Positions 36,166 through 48,223 of a stretch of DNA of 64,000 bases are shown piece after piece (position 1 is the first letter of the stretch; every line of letters starts with the position of its first letter). The notes beneath the pieces are model-generated. The model was not told the origin of the DNA. It did no database searches and worked only from the letters and a program-made list of their open reading frames with translations. Source of the DNA: Dryas octopetala (taxonomy: Eukaryota > Streptophyta > Magnoliopsida > Rosales > Rosaceae); contig OY992836.1 in assembly GCA_963921425.1 (NCBI GenBank), positions 13,719,614 through 13,783,613 on the forward strand. Reading direction: 5' to 3'. Position numbers and translations under genes: made by a program.

Positions 36166-38735
36166 GAATCTGAAGATGATGATGGTGAAGAAACTGAAGA
36201 TGACACTGAAGAAGCTGAAGATGATCATGATTCCCTTGAAATCTTGGAGGGTTTTCCACCTTGCCCAAAAACAAGGCTGAAATCTCCATCACCATGTCCT
36301 CGGCCTCAGAAGAGAAACAGAACAATTAATAAAGCAGAGAGCAACTGTAAAAAACAAAAAACTTGGCATGGGTACAAATCTGGAATGACAAGTAAGGGAT
36401 ATTAAACATTTTGGTTGCTATTTTTTGTTTTTCGTTGTTTAACCTTACTGTGTTTTCTGCCATTCTGTTTTAACTTGTCATATCCTATTGTAATCTTTAA
36501 CAGGAGAACATGCTATAGCTCTTCAGAGAGCCAATGCTTACAAATCTCAATCTGAAAACCCTTCTTGCGTAGTTCACATGTATCTCACTTATGTCAGTCA
36601 AAATATTTTGGTAAGCTTTCATAGACAAATCCTCTTGGATTTCTGCAGAGCATTATAAATAGTTTTTCTTCATAAAATTTCTTATTGTCTTTCCTGCTTT
36701 CCCTTTTTGTTTTTTAGACTTTGAGCACGGATTTTGCCAAGACACATCTTATTCAGCAGTCTGCTTTCGCCACCCTTCGAAATTTGGATGGAAAAACTTG
36801 GCCTGTTAAGTTCAAATATGAAAATTCAACAGCGCGATTTCTGTCTGGTTGGTTGAAATTTGTAGTGGACAATGGTTTGAAATTTGGTGATGCATGTGTC
36901 TTTAGCTTGATTAACGACATTGAACTTTTATTCCAAGTTGTCTTTTTCCGTACTAAAGATGCTGCAAATTGCCCCTTGTCTCCTGGTAAGTGGTCAGCTG
37001 TTAAATATGTGAATTTGTGCTCTATTAGGTCTGCATAAGTTACATAATCACACATATTTTGTTTATTTAATCTTTTCCTTTTTTTATTTTGGTGCAAGGC
37101 GGGACAACAACCCGTGGCAGAGGAACAATTGATCATGTCGAAAGAAAGAGAAGACATACAAATAAAGTTGAATCTGATTCTACCTTAAATTGTGAATTTG
37201 ACATGTCTAGCTCTGATGATGATCCTTCTCCTTCCAAAAAAGGCAGTGGACTAGGCCTGTCGAAGGCTCAAAGAGGCCTCACCGAAAGAGCAAGAGAATG
37301 TAGCAGCCACACATCTCTAGGTAAGTGAGGAATGTGTTAAAATGTGAATTCAGTATACATGATCAATGATGTCCACAACGAAAGTTGCAATTGGTACTAA
37401 GTACATGAGAACGAGAAATTCCCATAATTAAGGTTTAAGGAAATCAATCAGATTATGTTTTGTTTGTTTTACTGTAGGGAAGTACCAAATGTCAAAGACT
37501 GGTGGGAAGGTTACTCAAAGGTCTTCATCCTTGAGGGCTCGTAGGGTTCTTGAAGCTGCCAACAAGCACAATCACTCAAATGTGGTAGGGTCATTGACAA
37601 CATATTTATACAACTGTGCTTCAAACATAAAAACTGCTTCCAAGTTACTTGTGTTTTTCTATGGTTTTTTTTTTTTTTTTTGTCATACATAAATACTACT
37701 TTCTAACGAACATTGTAATAGAAATGGCATGAATATATCTAGGAAACTGACCTCTACATTTTCTCAAATTCTTGATCTAAATTTATCGCAATATCATTTA
37801 TGCTCACCATCATCTGTTGTGATACTATCATACTATTCAACTATATATCTATTTTTTGCAGCATGTACCGGCTGGTGTTTCCAACAGTTTCCTTAAACAG
37901 AAGAAACAAACCACAACCTTTCAGGAAAGGGATAGATCACAGCCTCATGTAATGATGTTTGAGAAGTTGATGAAGAACAAAGATTCACTTCGGTCTAGAT
38001 TAGAAAAAAAAAGTATGGAATATATATTTCGTTTGTTATTTTTTACCTTATTATGGTGTGTTTTTGCCTGAAGAATTATGATGCGGTGACACTTTTCCTG
38101 TCATATCCTATTATAACCTTAACAGGGGAAGGTGATTCGACCGCAAGAAAATATGATTTTCCACCATGCCCAAAAACAGGGGAAGCCATAGCTCTTGAGA
38201 GAGCTAATGCTTTCAAATCTAAACACCCTTCTTTCTATAGAGCCATAATGCATTCGCATGTCAATGGACTTTATTTGGTAAGCTTTCTATAGACAACCCT
38301 GTTGACAAAATCATAAATTTTCTCCCCAAAATTTTTTATGGTGTCATCTGTTTTGTTTTTGGAGTGATTGGATTGTAATTTTTTTATGAAATTTGATTTT
38401 CATTAAAATTGGATTAATTGGATGATTTTGGTCATCTGATACATAAGATGACAATTAATCTAATTTTCTATTTTGTGTTTCAGCCTGTGCCATGCGATTT
38501 TCTGAAGAAACATCTTCCTAAGCAGGTTGATGAGGTTATCCTTGGGGTTTCGGATGGAGGAACTTGGTCTGTGAGATTAAGCCAAAATGACATAAGAAGG
38601 CCTAGATTCACTTCTGGTTGGAGCGCATTCTTGCAAGACAATCATTTGGAAGTCCATGATGTGTGTGTCTTTGTGTTGATTAACAACGACACAATCAAGC
38701 CTCGGTTTGATGTCGTCATTTTCTGGGCCACGTAG
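35626..38735 (+). CDS. Gene F: REM (VRN1-like) protein, three B3 domains and a B3 remnant, acidic tract
   Basis: Exons: 35626-35730, 35860-36391, 36504-36610, 36718-36985, 37099-37320, 37478-37584, 37862-38012, 38126-38277, 38484-38735, joining to 631 residues. B3-1 lies at about 19-115 (TTPHFLKII, GWAVFSEFNSL). It is followed by an acidic stretch (about 120-160) with eleven Asp in a row, coded by a GAT microsatellite at 36130-36165, then SLEILEGFPPCPK. B3-2 spans exons 3-4 (GWLKFVVDNGLKFGDACVF). Exons 6-7 correspond to the third B3 of gene D, but only its first strand and HVPAGVSNSFLKQKKQ remain, fused to a linker. A last B3 spans exons 8-9 (GWSAFLQDNHLEVHDVCVF). It has no lesion. Acidic tracts of this kind occur in chromatin proteins; a role here is inference. 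Confidence 0.82.
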
Positions 38736-39736
38736 AAGCTTCAAATTGTACCCTTTTTTGTGATCACCCGGTAATGGCATGTATGCATAACTCCCATGGT
38801 GTTTCTCCTGCGAAAAAAGACAATGGAGGCCTGCAAATTTAAAGAAGTCCAGACTCAGATGCTACCAAGTTGCTTGTATATAGTTGTCCTCTTTTGTTGT
38901 TTTGCACCTTAGAATTTAGAAAGGCATCATCATTCGATCAGGTCTCTATTGTTTATTTGAAGTTCATTGTCTTCCTGAACAGTTCATCTGAAAAGGCATC
39001 AATCTAGGAGATCACTCTACTTTTTTTTTTTAAGTCAATTTCTAATCCAATCTCACCATCATCTATATTCTATAGTGATAGTATTCGACTGTATTGTTGG
39101 AAAATACAAGTGGCTTATAAATTAACTTGAAGCATCTTCGTTTCTCATTAACATTGTGAAGAATCATCAATTAGCATATAAAGAATTAGATTGCATCACG
39201 AGTGGCCAAATTATGAGGAATATCCACATGTGTAGTATATATCTATTATAGAATGTCATTTTTTAATAGGGAGACGATTTTCACATTCCATTTTTCTCTA
39301 TTTGCACTCTTGTTATTTTTTAAATTATTATTTATATATTTTATTACATGTATTGCCAAGTCTACCCTTTTTGTTGCATTATCTCCTCGTCAAACCAACC
39401 CAAACTTTTTTCCTTGAGCCTGTAGAAGCTTTGCATATATCAACTCTCTCCTTAAGTGTCTATATTGGTAATAATTAATAAATCAACACATTTTTTAGCA
39501 GTCTGAGTTTCCTTGGCCATATTCCAAACAATTGAGTATTTGGATGAATTAGCATCAGTTACAAAAGTTACTCCAAAGTTGGTGAAGACTTTTCAATTGC
39601 ATTTACATGTTGATGAAACTTTTTATTGATCAGATGTCTATCATAAGTAATGTCATTCGATAAGGAGTTATAAGCAATATAATTACTCATTCTTCTATCA
39701 TGAGTAATGTCATTCAATAAGGAGTTATAAGCAATA
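38736..39736. other. Intergenic region; 3' flank shared with other REM copies
   Basis: No gene seen. The stretch 38820-39130 (ggcctgcaaatttaaagaag, then gaaaaggcatcaat) also occurs after genes G, H, I and J, so it is probably a common REM 3' untranslated or flanking segment. A direct repeat of about 75 bases (atcataagtaatgtcattc) lies at 39645-39735. Confidence 0.5.
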
Positions 39737-40705
39737 AACTTTTATTCAAAGTTGTCTTTTTCCGCACTAAAGAAGCTGCAAATTGCCCCTTATCTCCAGG
39801 TAAGTAATCAGCTATTATATATTTGAATTTGTGCTGCATTAGGTCTTCATAATGGATAGGTCGCACCCTTATGGAATGATGTTTGAGAAGCCAGTGAAAA
39901 ACAAAGATTCACATTGGTCTAAATTAGAAGTCAAAAGTATGGAATATATATTTAGTTTGTTATTTTTTTACCTTATTGTGTTTCTGGCCGGCCTAAACAA
40001 TTAAGATGCAGCAACACTTCTCCTGCAAATCTCCAATAAAATTCTATTATAATCTCAACAGGGGAAGATGATTCGCCTATGAGAAAGGATGGCGGAGGCT
40101 TGTCTAGCACTCAAAGATTCCCAAAGGAAACACCAGAGAGAGCTATAGCACTTGAGAGAGCTTATTCTTTCAAATCTGAAAACCCTTTTTTCAGGGTTCC
40201 CAATTTCCCATCCAGCCCTCTTATATCCATCACTCTTTAATGGTAAGCTATGGACACTCTGCTGGGCCATCACAACTTCTGCTGACTTCTATCTGGAGAT
40301 CATGTCAATGTGAAAAAGAATTAAGCAAATTAAGATACTTCCTTTTACTGAGCAGAATCATAACATTCTCTCTTCGATAATTTGTTCATTGTCTTTCTCT
40401 CTGCTTTCCCTTTTCCCTTTTTTCTTCAGTGGTTGCCAACCTATTTTACCAGGAGACATCTTTTGAATAATTCTGGTAACACTATCCTTCGGATTTCGAA
40501 TGGGAGGACTTGGTCTGTTGAATTGAAACATGAAGCACGAAGAGCTAAATTCCTTTGTGGTTGGGCGGAATTTGCGCGAGACAATAATTTGGAAGTTGGT
40601 GATGTGTGTGTCTTTGAGCTGATTAACAACATTAGACTTCAATTTGATGTTGTCTTTTTCCGCAGCAAAGAAGCTGCAAATTGCACCTTGTCACCAGTTA
40701 AGTAA
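39737..40705 (+). pseudogene. REM gene fragment with one B3 domain
   Basis: Pieces of a REM gene in order: the tail of one B3 (39737-39799, coding for FKVVFFRTKEAANCPLSPG), a linker exon piece (39860-39938), an exon with ALERAYSFKSENPFFRV (40062-40241), and a full second B3 half (40430-40700, WLPTYFTRRHLLNNSGNTI, GWAEFARDNNLEVGDVCVF). There is no first exon. The first-half exon runs through NFPSSPLISITL and a stop, and the donor after LSPV is TT instead of GT. The B3 core itself is intact and close to gene G. Confidence 0.75.
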
Positions 40706-40789
40706 TCTGCTCATTTTTTAATTTGTGCTCCATTTGGTCTACCAGATGCATAACTTACACATTTTATTTTTCTGTTGATATTAGACCTT

Positions 40790-41060
40790 TGTCCACCATG
40801 CTCCAAAACAGGAGAGAAATCTGAAACAGTGCCGGAGATGGAAACAACTCAAAGATGATGATATTTCTCCAATATTAGCACCACAGACTCACAAGAAAAA
40901 GAGAACGTACAATTAAGCTCCAATAGTAAAGCCAGGGCCGGTACAGAGTTTTTTGGGGCCTGGCCTAAAATTCTCAAATAATCACAAAACATGCATTTTG
41001 TGGTCCACTTTTTTTTGTTTTAGATTGGCACTCTTCCTCCTTCGATGAGGAAGTTTTGTT
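40790..41060 (+). pseudogene. Decayed REM linker plus shared insertion, paralogous to 50660-51000
   Basis: Remnants of the SVEILED/PKT linker (ccaccatgctccaaaacagg, agaaaaagagaacg) lead into gtaaagccagggccggtaca, which is also found at 50763 after pseudogene H with the same flanks. Both copies continue to gcattttgtggt and tagattggcactcttcctcc. The shared junction shows that an insertion beginning near cagggccgg happened before this stretch was duplicated. Confidence 0.6.
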
Positions 41061-41306
41061 TTCTGTTTAATGGAGGAATTATCTTCATATAAAACAAATC
41101 CAATTATCCAAACACTCAGCTTGGCTTCACTCGGGTCCATTCGGGTTCGTGACTAGCTTCGTGGTGCCATGCTCGTGTCTGGCATTAAACCGGCGTGGCC
41201 TGATTATCCCTTTATTTGTTTAAAAAATGTGCTCAAGGTGGGATTGATTGAACCTAGTTCCTTTTAACTTTTAAGCCCTAACAACACAATTATAAAACCT
41301 TAGTGT

Positions 41307-41558
41307 TTAAAAATAAGAAATTTGGAAAACTAACCTAAATTGAAGTCAAATAAGGACTTTTAACATCTTTTTTAAATTTTTAGAAATTTGACCCTCGAGT
41401 AGTGCTTGAACCCTCCTCGAGCACTACTTGAGGGAGGTTCGAGCACTTCTCAATAGGAGCTCGAGCACTACTCGATAGTCAAATTTCTAAAAATTAAAAA
41501 AAGAGTTTAAAAGTCTTTAATGAAAATTGATGAGTTTTCCAAATTTCTCCTTAAAAAT
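41307..41558. mobile_element. Foldback MITE of about 250 bases
   Basis: The left arm (taagaaatttggaaaac, then ggacttttaac, then tttttagaaatttga) is repeated in reverse complement on the right arm (tcaaatttctaaaaatt, gtttaaaagtctt, gagttttccaaatttct). The loop has repeated cgagcactact motifs. No coding capacity. Confidence 0.8.
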
Positions 41559-42116
41559 GGACAAGAGACCCGCACAGAGATATTTAATACAAGTCGTATT
41601 CATTTTTAATGAGCGGAGCGCTTGACATCTTTAAAAACTATTGAACAGCTTCAATATAACTAAATGAAACTGCTCAACAGTTTCATTTCAAAAATTGTAT
41701 ATTTATTTGTACAAATGTATTTTACTCTTTTATATATATATAAATATATATCTATATATATACAAGAATGATCACTCGTTGTCAGGTCCACTCATGGGTC
41801 TTCTCTTGCCTATTGTCCACTTCGGTGACTCCAACCTCACAAACATAATCTCTTCCACGAACCTCTTCACACAAACTTAATTTCAATCTCTATCTAATAG
41901 TCACCTCCTTCTCTTATTGACTGGTCGACTGTAATTGAAAGATTTGTTCTTGTTCTAGGATTGGGCGGTGTTCGTCCATTAATGTAAATATTGGGCGTGG
42001 GAGAGGTGAATTCGATGAAAGAAACTTTCCGAATGATCATCTTATGAGCTCTGATCTATGACGTATACCCTCACACTGCTTTTGATCCGGCAAACAGTTC
42101 TGCTGATCCAAGATAC

Positions 42117-42497
42117 AGGAATGATCACTCGCTCACCACAGAGTGTGGAATTTCACGCTCACCTAACCACCTAGCAATCAAAGAGCAGAGACTTCAATGA
42201 TCGGGACCGTCCATTTCTTAGGTCTCTTCTTAAGAGTCGTCCCTATAAAAAATTAGTTAAATCCATAATTGTTTGGTCATCCAAACTGTGCAGACAAATA
42301 CAGTCCGTCAGATAAAAGGGTAAATGATCGATGTTGACAGTAATATACTGGCTAAACAATTTTCGATTTGGCTGATTTTTTGTTAAGGTGATCTTTGAAT
42401 GATGTCCTAAAATATGAACGATTCTGATCATTGAAATTCATTGCTGAGTGGTTAGAGGAATTCCTCGTTTTATGGTGAGCGAGTGATCATTACTGAT
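42117..42497. mobile_element. Foldback MITE of about 380 bases
   Basis: Ends are ggaatgatcactcgctcacca and, on the opposite strand, gtaatgatcactcgctcacca. Inner arms also pair (cctaaccacctagcaat against ctaaccactcagcaatg; cttcaatgatcgggaccgt against tttcaatgatcagaatcgt). A third partial end (gaatgatcactcg) lies at 41766. Confidence 0.8.
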
Positions 42498-43664
42498 TAC
42501 ATATACTACTCCCCCAGTTTATGCCTTGTTTTACACTTTTTCTCCGATTAAAATTTTTTGACACTTTATTTCCAGACTCTTTTTTAGCAAAAAAAAAAAA
42601 GAAACAAACAATTTTAATGATATTGAAAAGTTCTTTAAAAAAGGAAAAGTACAATGTTAACAGAATTTAGGCTCATTTCTTACTCATGCTTGCATTGTAC
42701 TTGGCCCGTATGATGCTGGTGTTGTGCTTGATGGGCTAAAATTTTTGGCCCAACCCGAACCACTTGTGTTGTGCTCGTGTCATGCTTGTGTCAATCTGAC
42801 TCGTTTGACCCCTTTAAACTTGACAAATGATTTGAATTAAAAAAATAAAACATACTTACGGTATTGTCATAACATTAATATCAAACATTCTTTTTATCAG
42901 GATGGCTTAATATAGAATAAACAAAATTAGGCAAAATAGGTAGTAAATATATATAGAATAAAGCCATATACAAGAAGAGAGAGCCCAATATCCAAAGACA
43001 ACAAAATAAATAGCATAAATTAAGGTCTAAGCACAAAAACAAACAAGCTAAAAGCTAAAATCCTAGAAATACGACACAAGATAGCCGCCATCAAGAAGTC
43101 GTTGCCACCAAACCCTAGCCTTAAGACAACAAGATAGCCGTCATCAGGAAGCCGCCACCAACAACCACCACATGGGAAATGAGAGCTAGCTAGGAATGCC
43201 GCTGTGAATAGAGCCACACTGATCGACATAGTAAATCAGACGGAAATAGCTCGAGGTACAAAAACGAAATTAAAAAGAAAGAAGAAATTAAACAAGGTAA
43301 GTAATGTACACAAGAGTAATTTATTTGTATTTTTGGAGGCACTATTGACACTCCAAGAATCTGCGCTCCTTTGTATTATTTATTCTTTTAATCCCATTTT
43401 ATCGAATTAATTTTAAGTTTACCCTTAATTGCTTTTCAGCTTCCTTGAATAAGTTTTTATTTATTTATTTAATTACATCTTTTTATCTAAATACCAAAAT
43501 TGATCTCAATCTTAGAATCAATATTAATTAGAATTATTATTTAAATTAGATGTATTGTTTAACCATATCTGCTAGCGCATATATAATTAAATTAATTAAA
43601 TATAAATAAAAGAAAGCTTTTGTGTGAAGATCGATGTGGCAGTTGGATGATATATTATTTGCGC

Positions 43665-44032
43665 TAAAGTATGGTTTTTGTACTTATAACTTGGGCCAAG
43701 TTTTATTAAGATACTTATAGTTTAATTGTCTCAATAGTTTATTAATTGTTTCAATTGCTTAATTTTGTCAAAATTTTCAACATGAAAAGTCCAATTTACC
43801 ACAAGAAGTGCAATATTTTAAATAGAATGAACAAGTGAGGGGCACAGGAGAAAGGCACCTGAGGGAGTAAATTAAATTTTTTTAGGTTAAAAAATTTGAC
43901 AAAATTAAGCAATTGGACCACAATTGAAACAATTAGTAAATTACAATACTAAAACTTAAACAATTAAAACTATAGATATCATAGTGGAACTTAGCCCAAA
44001 CTAAAGGTATCAAATCATAATTTGACCTATTC
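43665..44032. mobile_element. Foldback MITE of about 365 bases
   Basis: Long imperfect inverted repeat: tggtttttgtacttataact, caattgcttaattttgtcaa on the left; their complements at 43900-44030 on the right (ttgacaaaattaagcaattg). No coding capacity. Confidence 0.75.
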
Positions 44033-44104
44033 TTTCAATTAAAGAATAAATTAAAGCAATATAAAAATATATGGGTAGATTTGTCAATGAACATCTAAAC
44101 CATC

Positions 44105-44358
44105 ATGAGTAATTACACAAAATAGCCAATCTTTTGGGGCTTCTCCTACTATTTAGCCTAGGCAGCAAAATTTCTACTTTGTAATCTATTTTTCACCTGA
44201 AAAGACTAAAATACCCTTGATATAAATGCTCATATATGTGAAAGACCAAAATTTGTCATTATGTTCTCTCCAAGCCCAACCCATCTATTTCTCTCCAAGC
44301 CCAGCCCATCTCTCTCTCTCTATCTCTCAATCCTACAACTAGATCTAGTATTGCAACA

Positions 44359-44402
<44 letters not shown>

Positions 44403-45095
44403 ATCCTACAACTAGATCTGGTATTGCAACCTAGCTCCCTCCTCTTTCTCCTTCTCTCCATCACCGGCGACCTCGCCGACACTAGATCGAGGTCGTGGAT
44501 GCGAGAGCCAAGGTGAGTCTTTTCTTGTGTTTGATGAGCTCTCTTAATTTGATGAGCTCTTTAATGAGGTGGTAGTGAGTTTATTGTTGTTGCATACATG
44601 TTCTTGCAGATCTGCCACATTTTTTAATTTTTTTTTAGGACTTGCTTGTATTAAATTGATTTAGATGTGGTTTTAACTTTTAAGTAATTTTAATTTACAC
44701 TCATCGAAATAATAAAAGTTAGATTTGTTAGTGAAACTTGATTATTAACATTAATTTTTTGGATTTTTATTTGAAAGTTAGATCAATTTCAATGAAAATG
44801 ATGGGTTGCATATATGGTTTTCGTTTTGTTTGTTACAATATATATGAGTTTTCAGATCTAAGTTGTTCGTAAAAAATGAACAAGATGAACTGGCTGCAGC
44901 CACTTTAAATGGTGTTGCAGCTACTTTAGATAGTGTTACAACCATTTTAGATGATGCTGTAACCATTTTTTGTCAACTTTGTCAACCTTGAGCTCTTTTA
45001 TTTTCAAACACTAAGGGGTATTTTTGTCCCAAAATGGCCAAAGAGCTATGAAATGTAAGAGTTTTTCTAGCAAGGCTATAAAAGTAAGTCCCTCT
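44105..45095. mobile_element. Non-autonomous element of about 1 kb with 24-base internal repeats
   Basis: Imperfect inverted ends: ctactatttagcctaggcag at the left and, on the other strand, acttttatagccttgctag at the right. Inside are a CT-rich duplicated segment (tcctacaactagatct, twice), a CT microsatellite (44360-44400) and three to four degenerate 24-base units around 44895-44970 (gttgcagctactttagatag). Class not assigned. Confidence 0.5.
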
Positions 45096-45104
45096 CTAAA
45101 AAAG

Positions 45105-45785
45105 GTTATTTTATAAAAAAGTGTTTATATTTCCACCCACCTTATTTTTACCCCCACCAACCATTTAATTGGAAAAAAATTATAAAAACACTATTCTCAC
45201 ATTCTATTATTCCAATAATACCATTTAATATATCAACTTAAACACCCACATACTACACACTCTTTCCCCCTTAACTATCATTTCACCCACCCATTTTTTT
45301 TCCAAATAGAATAAAAAAAATCGTATACCCATCCTATAATTTATTCTTAAATGTCAAATTAATTTCCTAAGATTAATATTCAATTTCTGAATTAAAAGAA
45401 ACATTAAAATAGAATGAATTCATGATCTTAATTAAACTATAAATGAATAAAAAAGGTTTAGGGTATAGAACAATTATACATTTTAATAGATGTATGGGCA
45501 TCAATCAAATAGTATCACTGATTTTAAGTTTTGGTGACATAGTAGAATTAGAGTTTATGAAAAAAAAAAAAAAAAAAGTGTGGGTGGGTGGGATGATAAT
45601 TAAGGAGGGTGGAAAAAGTGTTTAGGTGAGTGTTCGAGTTGTATATCAAATAGTATTATAAGAATAATAGGAGGTATGAAGAGTTTTTTAATATTTTTTT
45701 TTAAATCTAATGATGGGTGTAAAAAGACGGTGGGTGAAAAAAAATAGGACAGGAGGGTGAGAATATAAATATTCTTATAAAATTG
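45105..45785. mobile_element. Foldback element, family X
   Basis: Left arm agtgtttatatttccaccca and right arm complement of gtgagaatataaatattc, both rich in CACCCACC/GGGTGGGT. The right half is homologous to 13115-13310 and the middle to 11990-12085. The open frames on both strands here follow from the repeats and are not genes. Confidence 0.7.
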
Positions 45786-46029
45786 GCCAACCATCATTAA
45801 GCCTTTTTTTTTTTTTTTTGGTGCCAGGGATCATGCATTAAGCCTTCCTTAATTATGAAAAACACAACAAAACAATCCCAACAATCAGCTCATAAGTTTT
45901 TAAGCCCACAAAACCGTCATTTTCCCTAGCCTTACTAACATTTTGTTTAAACTACAGCTTTGTTCCATAAACTGGTGACAAGTAGAGCTTTGATAAACAT
46001 CTTAAAGCTTTTCAAGTACTCAACGTACG

Positions 46030-48223
46030 ATGGCTTCTCTTCCCCAGAAAATCGATGACCGGCGAAAGTTTCCTTCTACTACACCCGTAACACCCCATTT
46101 TCTTAAGGTCATTCGGGAGGAAACTTCTAGACATAGCAAACTGGTAAGTTCCTCTCTCTATCTCTGTAGCTTGTTGTGCATGCATGTGTTGGCCATTAAG
46201 AATGTTCTTTTCATTTAAGCTTGGCACGTTCTGTTTGTGCAGAGGATCCCAAAAACATTTATGAGAAAATATGGGAAAAATCTTTCCAAATCAGCATGTC
46301 TTAAACTTCCCAGTGGTTCCAAATGGGAAGTAAAAGTGACGAAACGAAATGGTGAAGTTTGGTTTGAGAAGGGTTGGCCAGAGTTCTCTGAGTTTTACTC
46401 GTTGGGCTATGGTCACCGGTTGGTTTTAGGATACGAAGGGAGTTCCGAATTTAAAGTGTGTATATTTGATCGAAGTAACATGGAGATTGACTATCCCGTG
46501 GCTGATGATGAAGAGAGTAAAGACAATGATGAAGCAAAAACTAGGCAGAAATCTCCATCACCATGTCCTCGGGCTCATAAGAAAAACAGAACAGGTAATA
46601 AAGCAGACAACAACATCAACTTGCATAATGTGGTTCCTCAACTTGCAACTTTATGAAGTTTTTGTTGATTTGTTCTTTTCCTTTTTTATTTTGGTGAAAG
46701 GCGGGAAGACAGTCCCTAGCAGAGGAGCAATTGATCAAGTTGAAAGAAAGGGAAGCCGGACGGTTAAAGTTGAAACTGATTGTACCATGAATTGTGGAGT
46801 TGACATGTCTAGTTGTGCTGGTGATCCTTCTTCTCCTGCAAAAAAATGCAGTGGACTACCGATGGCTCGGAGAGGCCAAAAACCTGTCACTGAAACAGCA
46901 AGAGTAGATAGTATTAGTAGCCACACATATCTGGGTAAGCAAGGATTAGTATGCTAAAAAATGTGGTTTCAGTATACATGATTAATATTTGATGTCCACA
47001 ACTAAAGTTGAAATTGGAATAAGTACGTACATGAGAATGAGAAATTCCCAAAATTGGTAATAAGTACATGATTAAGGAAATCATTCAGATTATACATTTC
47101 TGTTTTACTGTAGGCAAGCGCAAAATGTCAGAGACTGGTGGGAAGGTTACTCAAAGGGCTTCATCTTTGAAGTTTCTTGTAGCTGCCAACAAGCTGTCAA
47201 ATGTGGTAGGGTCATTGACAACATATTTATACGACTTAATTTGCTTCAAACATAAATGTTCTTTGCAAGTTACTTATGTTTGTCTTCTATGGCTGTTTTT
47301 GTTCAAGTTAGAAAGAATGTAGAATAGGTTCTTATTCCTAAATAAGAATTAAAAACTGACCGGCCTCTACATTTTCTCAAATATCTATTTTGTTGCAGCA
47401 TGTACATGTACCAGCTGGTGTTTCCAAACAGAAGAAGCAAAGCTCAACCCTTCCGGACAGAGGCACGCGGCCTTATGGACTGATTGTTGAGAAGTCAATG
47501 AAAAACACAGATTCACATCGGTCTAAATTAGAAATAAAAGGTATGGAATATATATTTAGTTGGTTATGGTTTTACCTTACTGTTTTTTTTTTCCCTGGAC
47601 AATTAAGACGCAGTGACACCTTTCCTGTAATATCCTAATATGTTCTTAACAGGGGAAGATGATTCGCCTGCAAGAAAGGTTGACATTCCACCAAACCCTA
47701 AAGCAGGGAAAGCCAAAGCTCTTGAGAGAGCTAATGCTTTCAAATCAGAGAACCCTTTTTTTAAGCTTGTCATGCAGCCTTCCTATATCCGTAAGGCTTA
47801 TGCGGTAAGCTTTCTATAGATCATGTCAGTGTGAAAAAAGATTTCAGCAAAGATACTTCTTTTTACGGAGCAGAACAACCATAAACATTCTCTCTTCAAA
47901 ATTTTGCTCATTGTCTTTTTTTACTTTACCTTTTTTTCTTTTTTCAGTGGTTCCCATCCAACTTTGTCAAGACACATCTCATTAATAAGTCTGGTAATGT
48001 TATCCTTCGGACTTCGAATGGGAGGACTTGGTCTGTTGAATTGAAATATGATAAAGCAAGAGCTAAATTCCATTATGGTTGGAGGGAATTTTGGCAAGAC
48101 AATAATTTGGAAGTTGGTGATATATGTGTCTTTGAGTTGGTTAACAAAATTAGACTTCAGTTTAATGTTGTCTTTTTCCGCACCAAAGAAGCTGCAAATT
48201 GCACCTTGGCACCAGGTAATTAA
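46030..48223 (+). CDS. Gene G: REM (VRN1-like) protein with two complete B3 domains
   Basis: Exons: 46030-46143, 46243-46594, 46701-46934, 47114-47205, 47399-47540, 47653-47804, 47948-48223, joining to 453 residues. B3-1 lies at about 22-118 (TPHFLKVIREETS, RIPKTFMRKYGKNLS, GWPEFSEFYSLGYGHRL). Compared with gene F, the two exons of the middle B3 are missing. The frame is kept by using an internal donor at 46595 (AACAG-gtaata) that joins exon 2 in phase to the GGKTVPSRGAIDQ exon. Exons 4-5 hold a B3 remnant as in gene F. The last B3 (about 340-445) is complete (WFPSNFVKTHLINKSG, GWREFWQDNNLEVGDICVF). The end given is read-through to TAA at 48221; splicing at 48216 to 48308 would extend it to 48393. 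The internal donor is an inference. Confidence 0.7.

Noticed and set aside
36019-36325. Minus-strand poly-Ile/poly-His frames
   Set aside because: Reverse readings of the GAT microsatellite in gene F.
42690-42830. Possible retrotransposon piece with repeated gtgctcgtgtcatgcttgtg
   Set aside because: Resembles dispersed plant repeats, but no ends, LTR or coding region can be shown.
43020-43229. 69-codon minus-strand hydrophobic frame
   Set aside because: No homologue or context; the segment looks like decayed repeat DNA with a partial direct repeat (agatagccg(c/t)catcaagaag).
44895-44970. Degenerate 8-residue peptide repeat (ATL.(G/S)V type)
   Set aside because: A short 24-base repeat within a non-autonomous element; no start or continuing frame.
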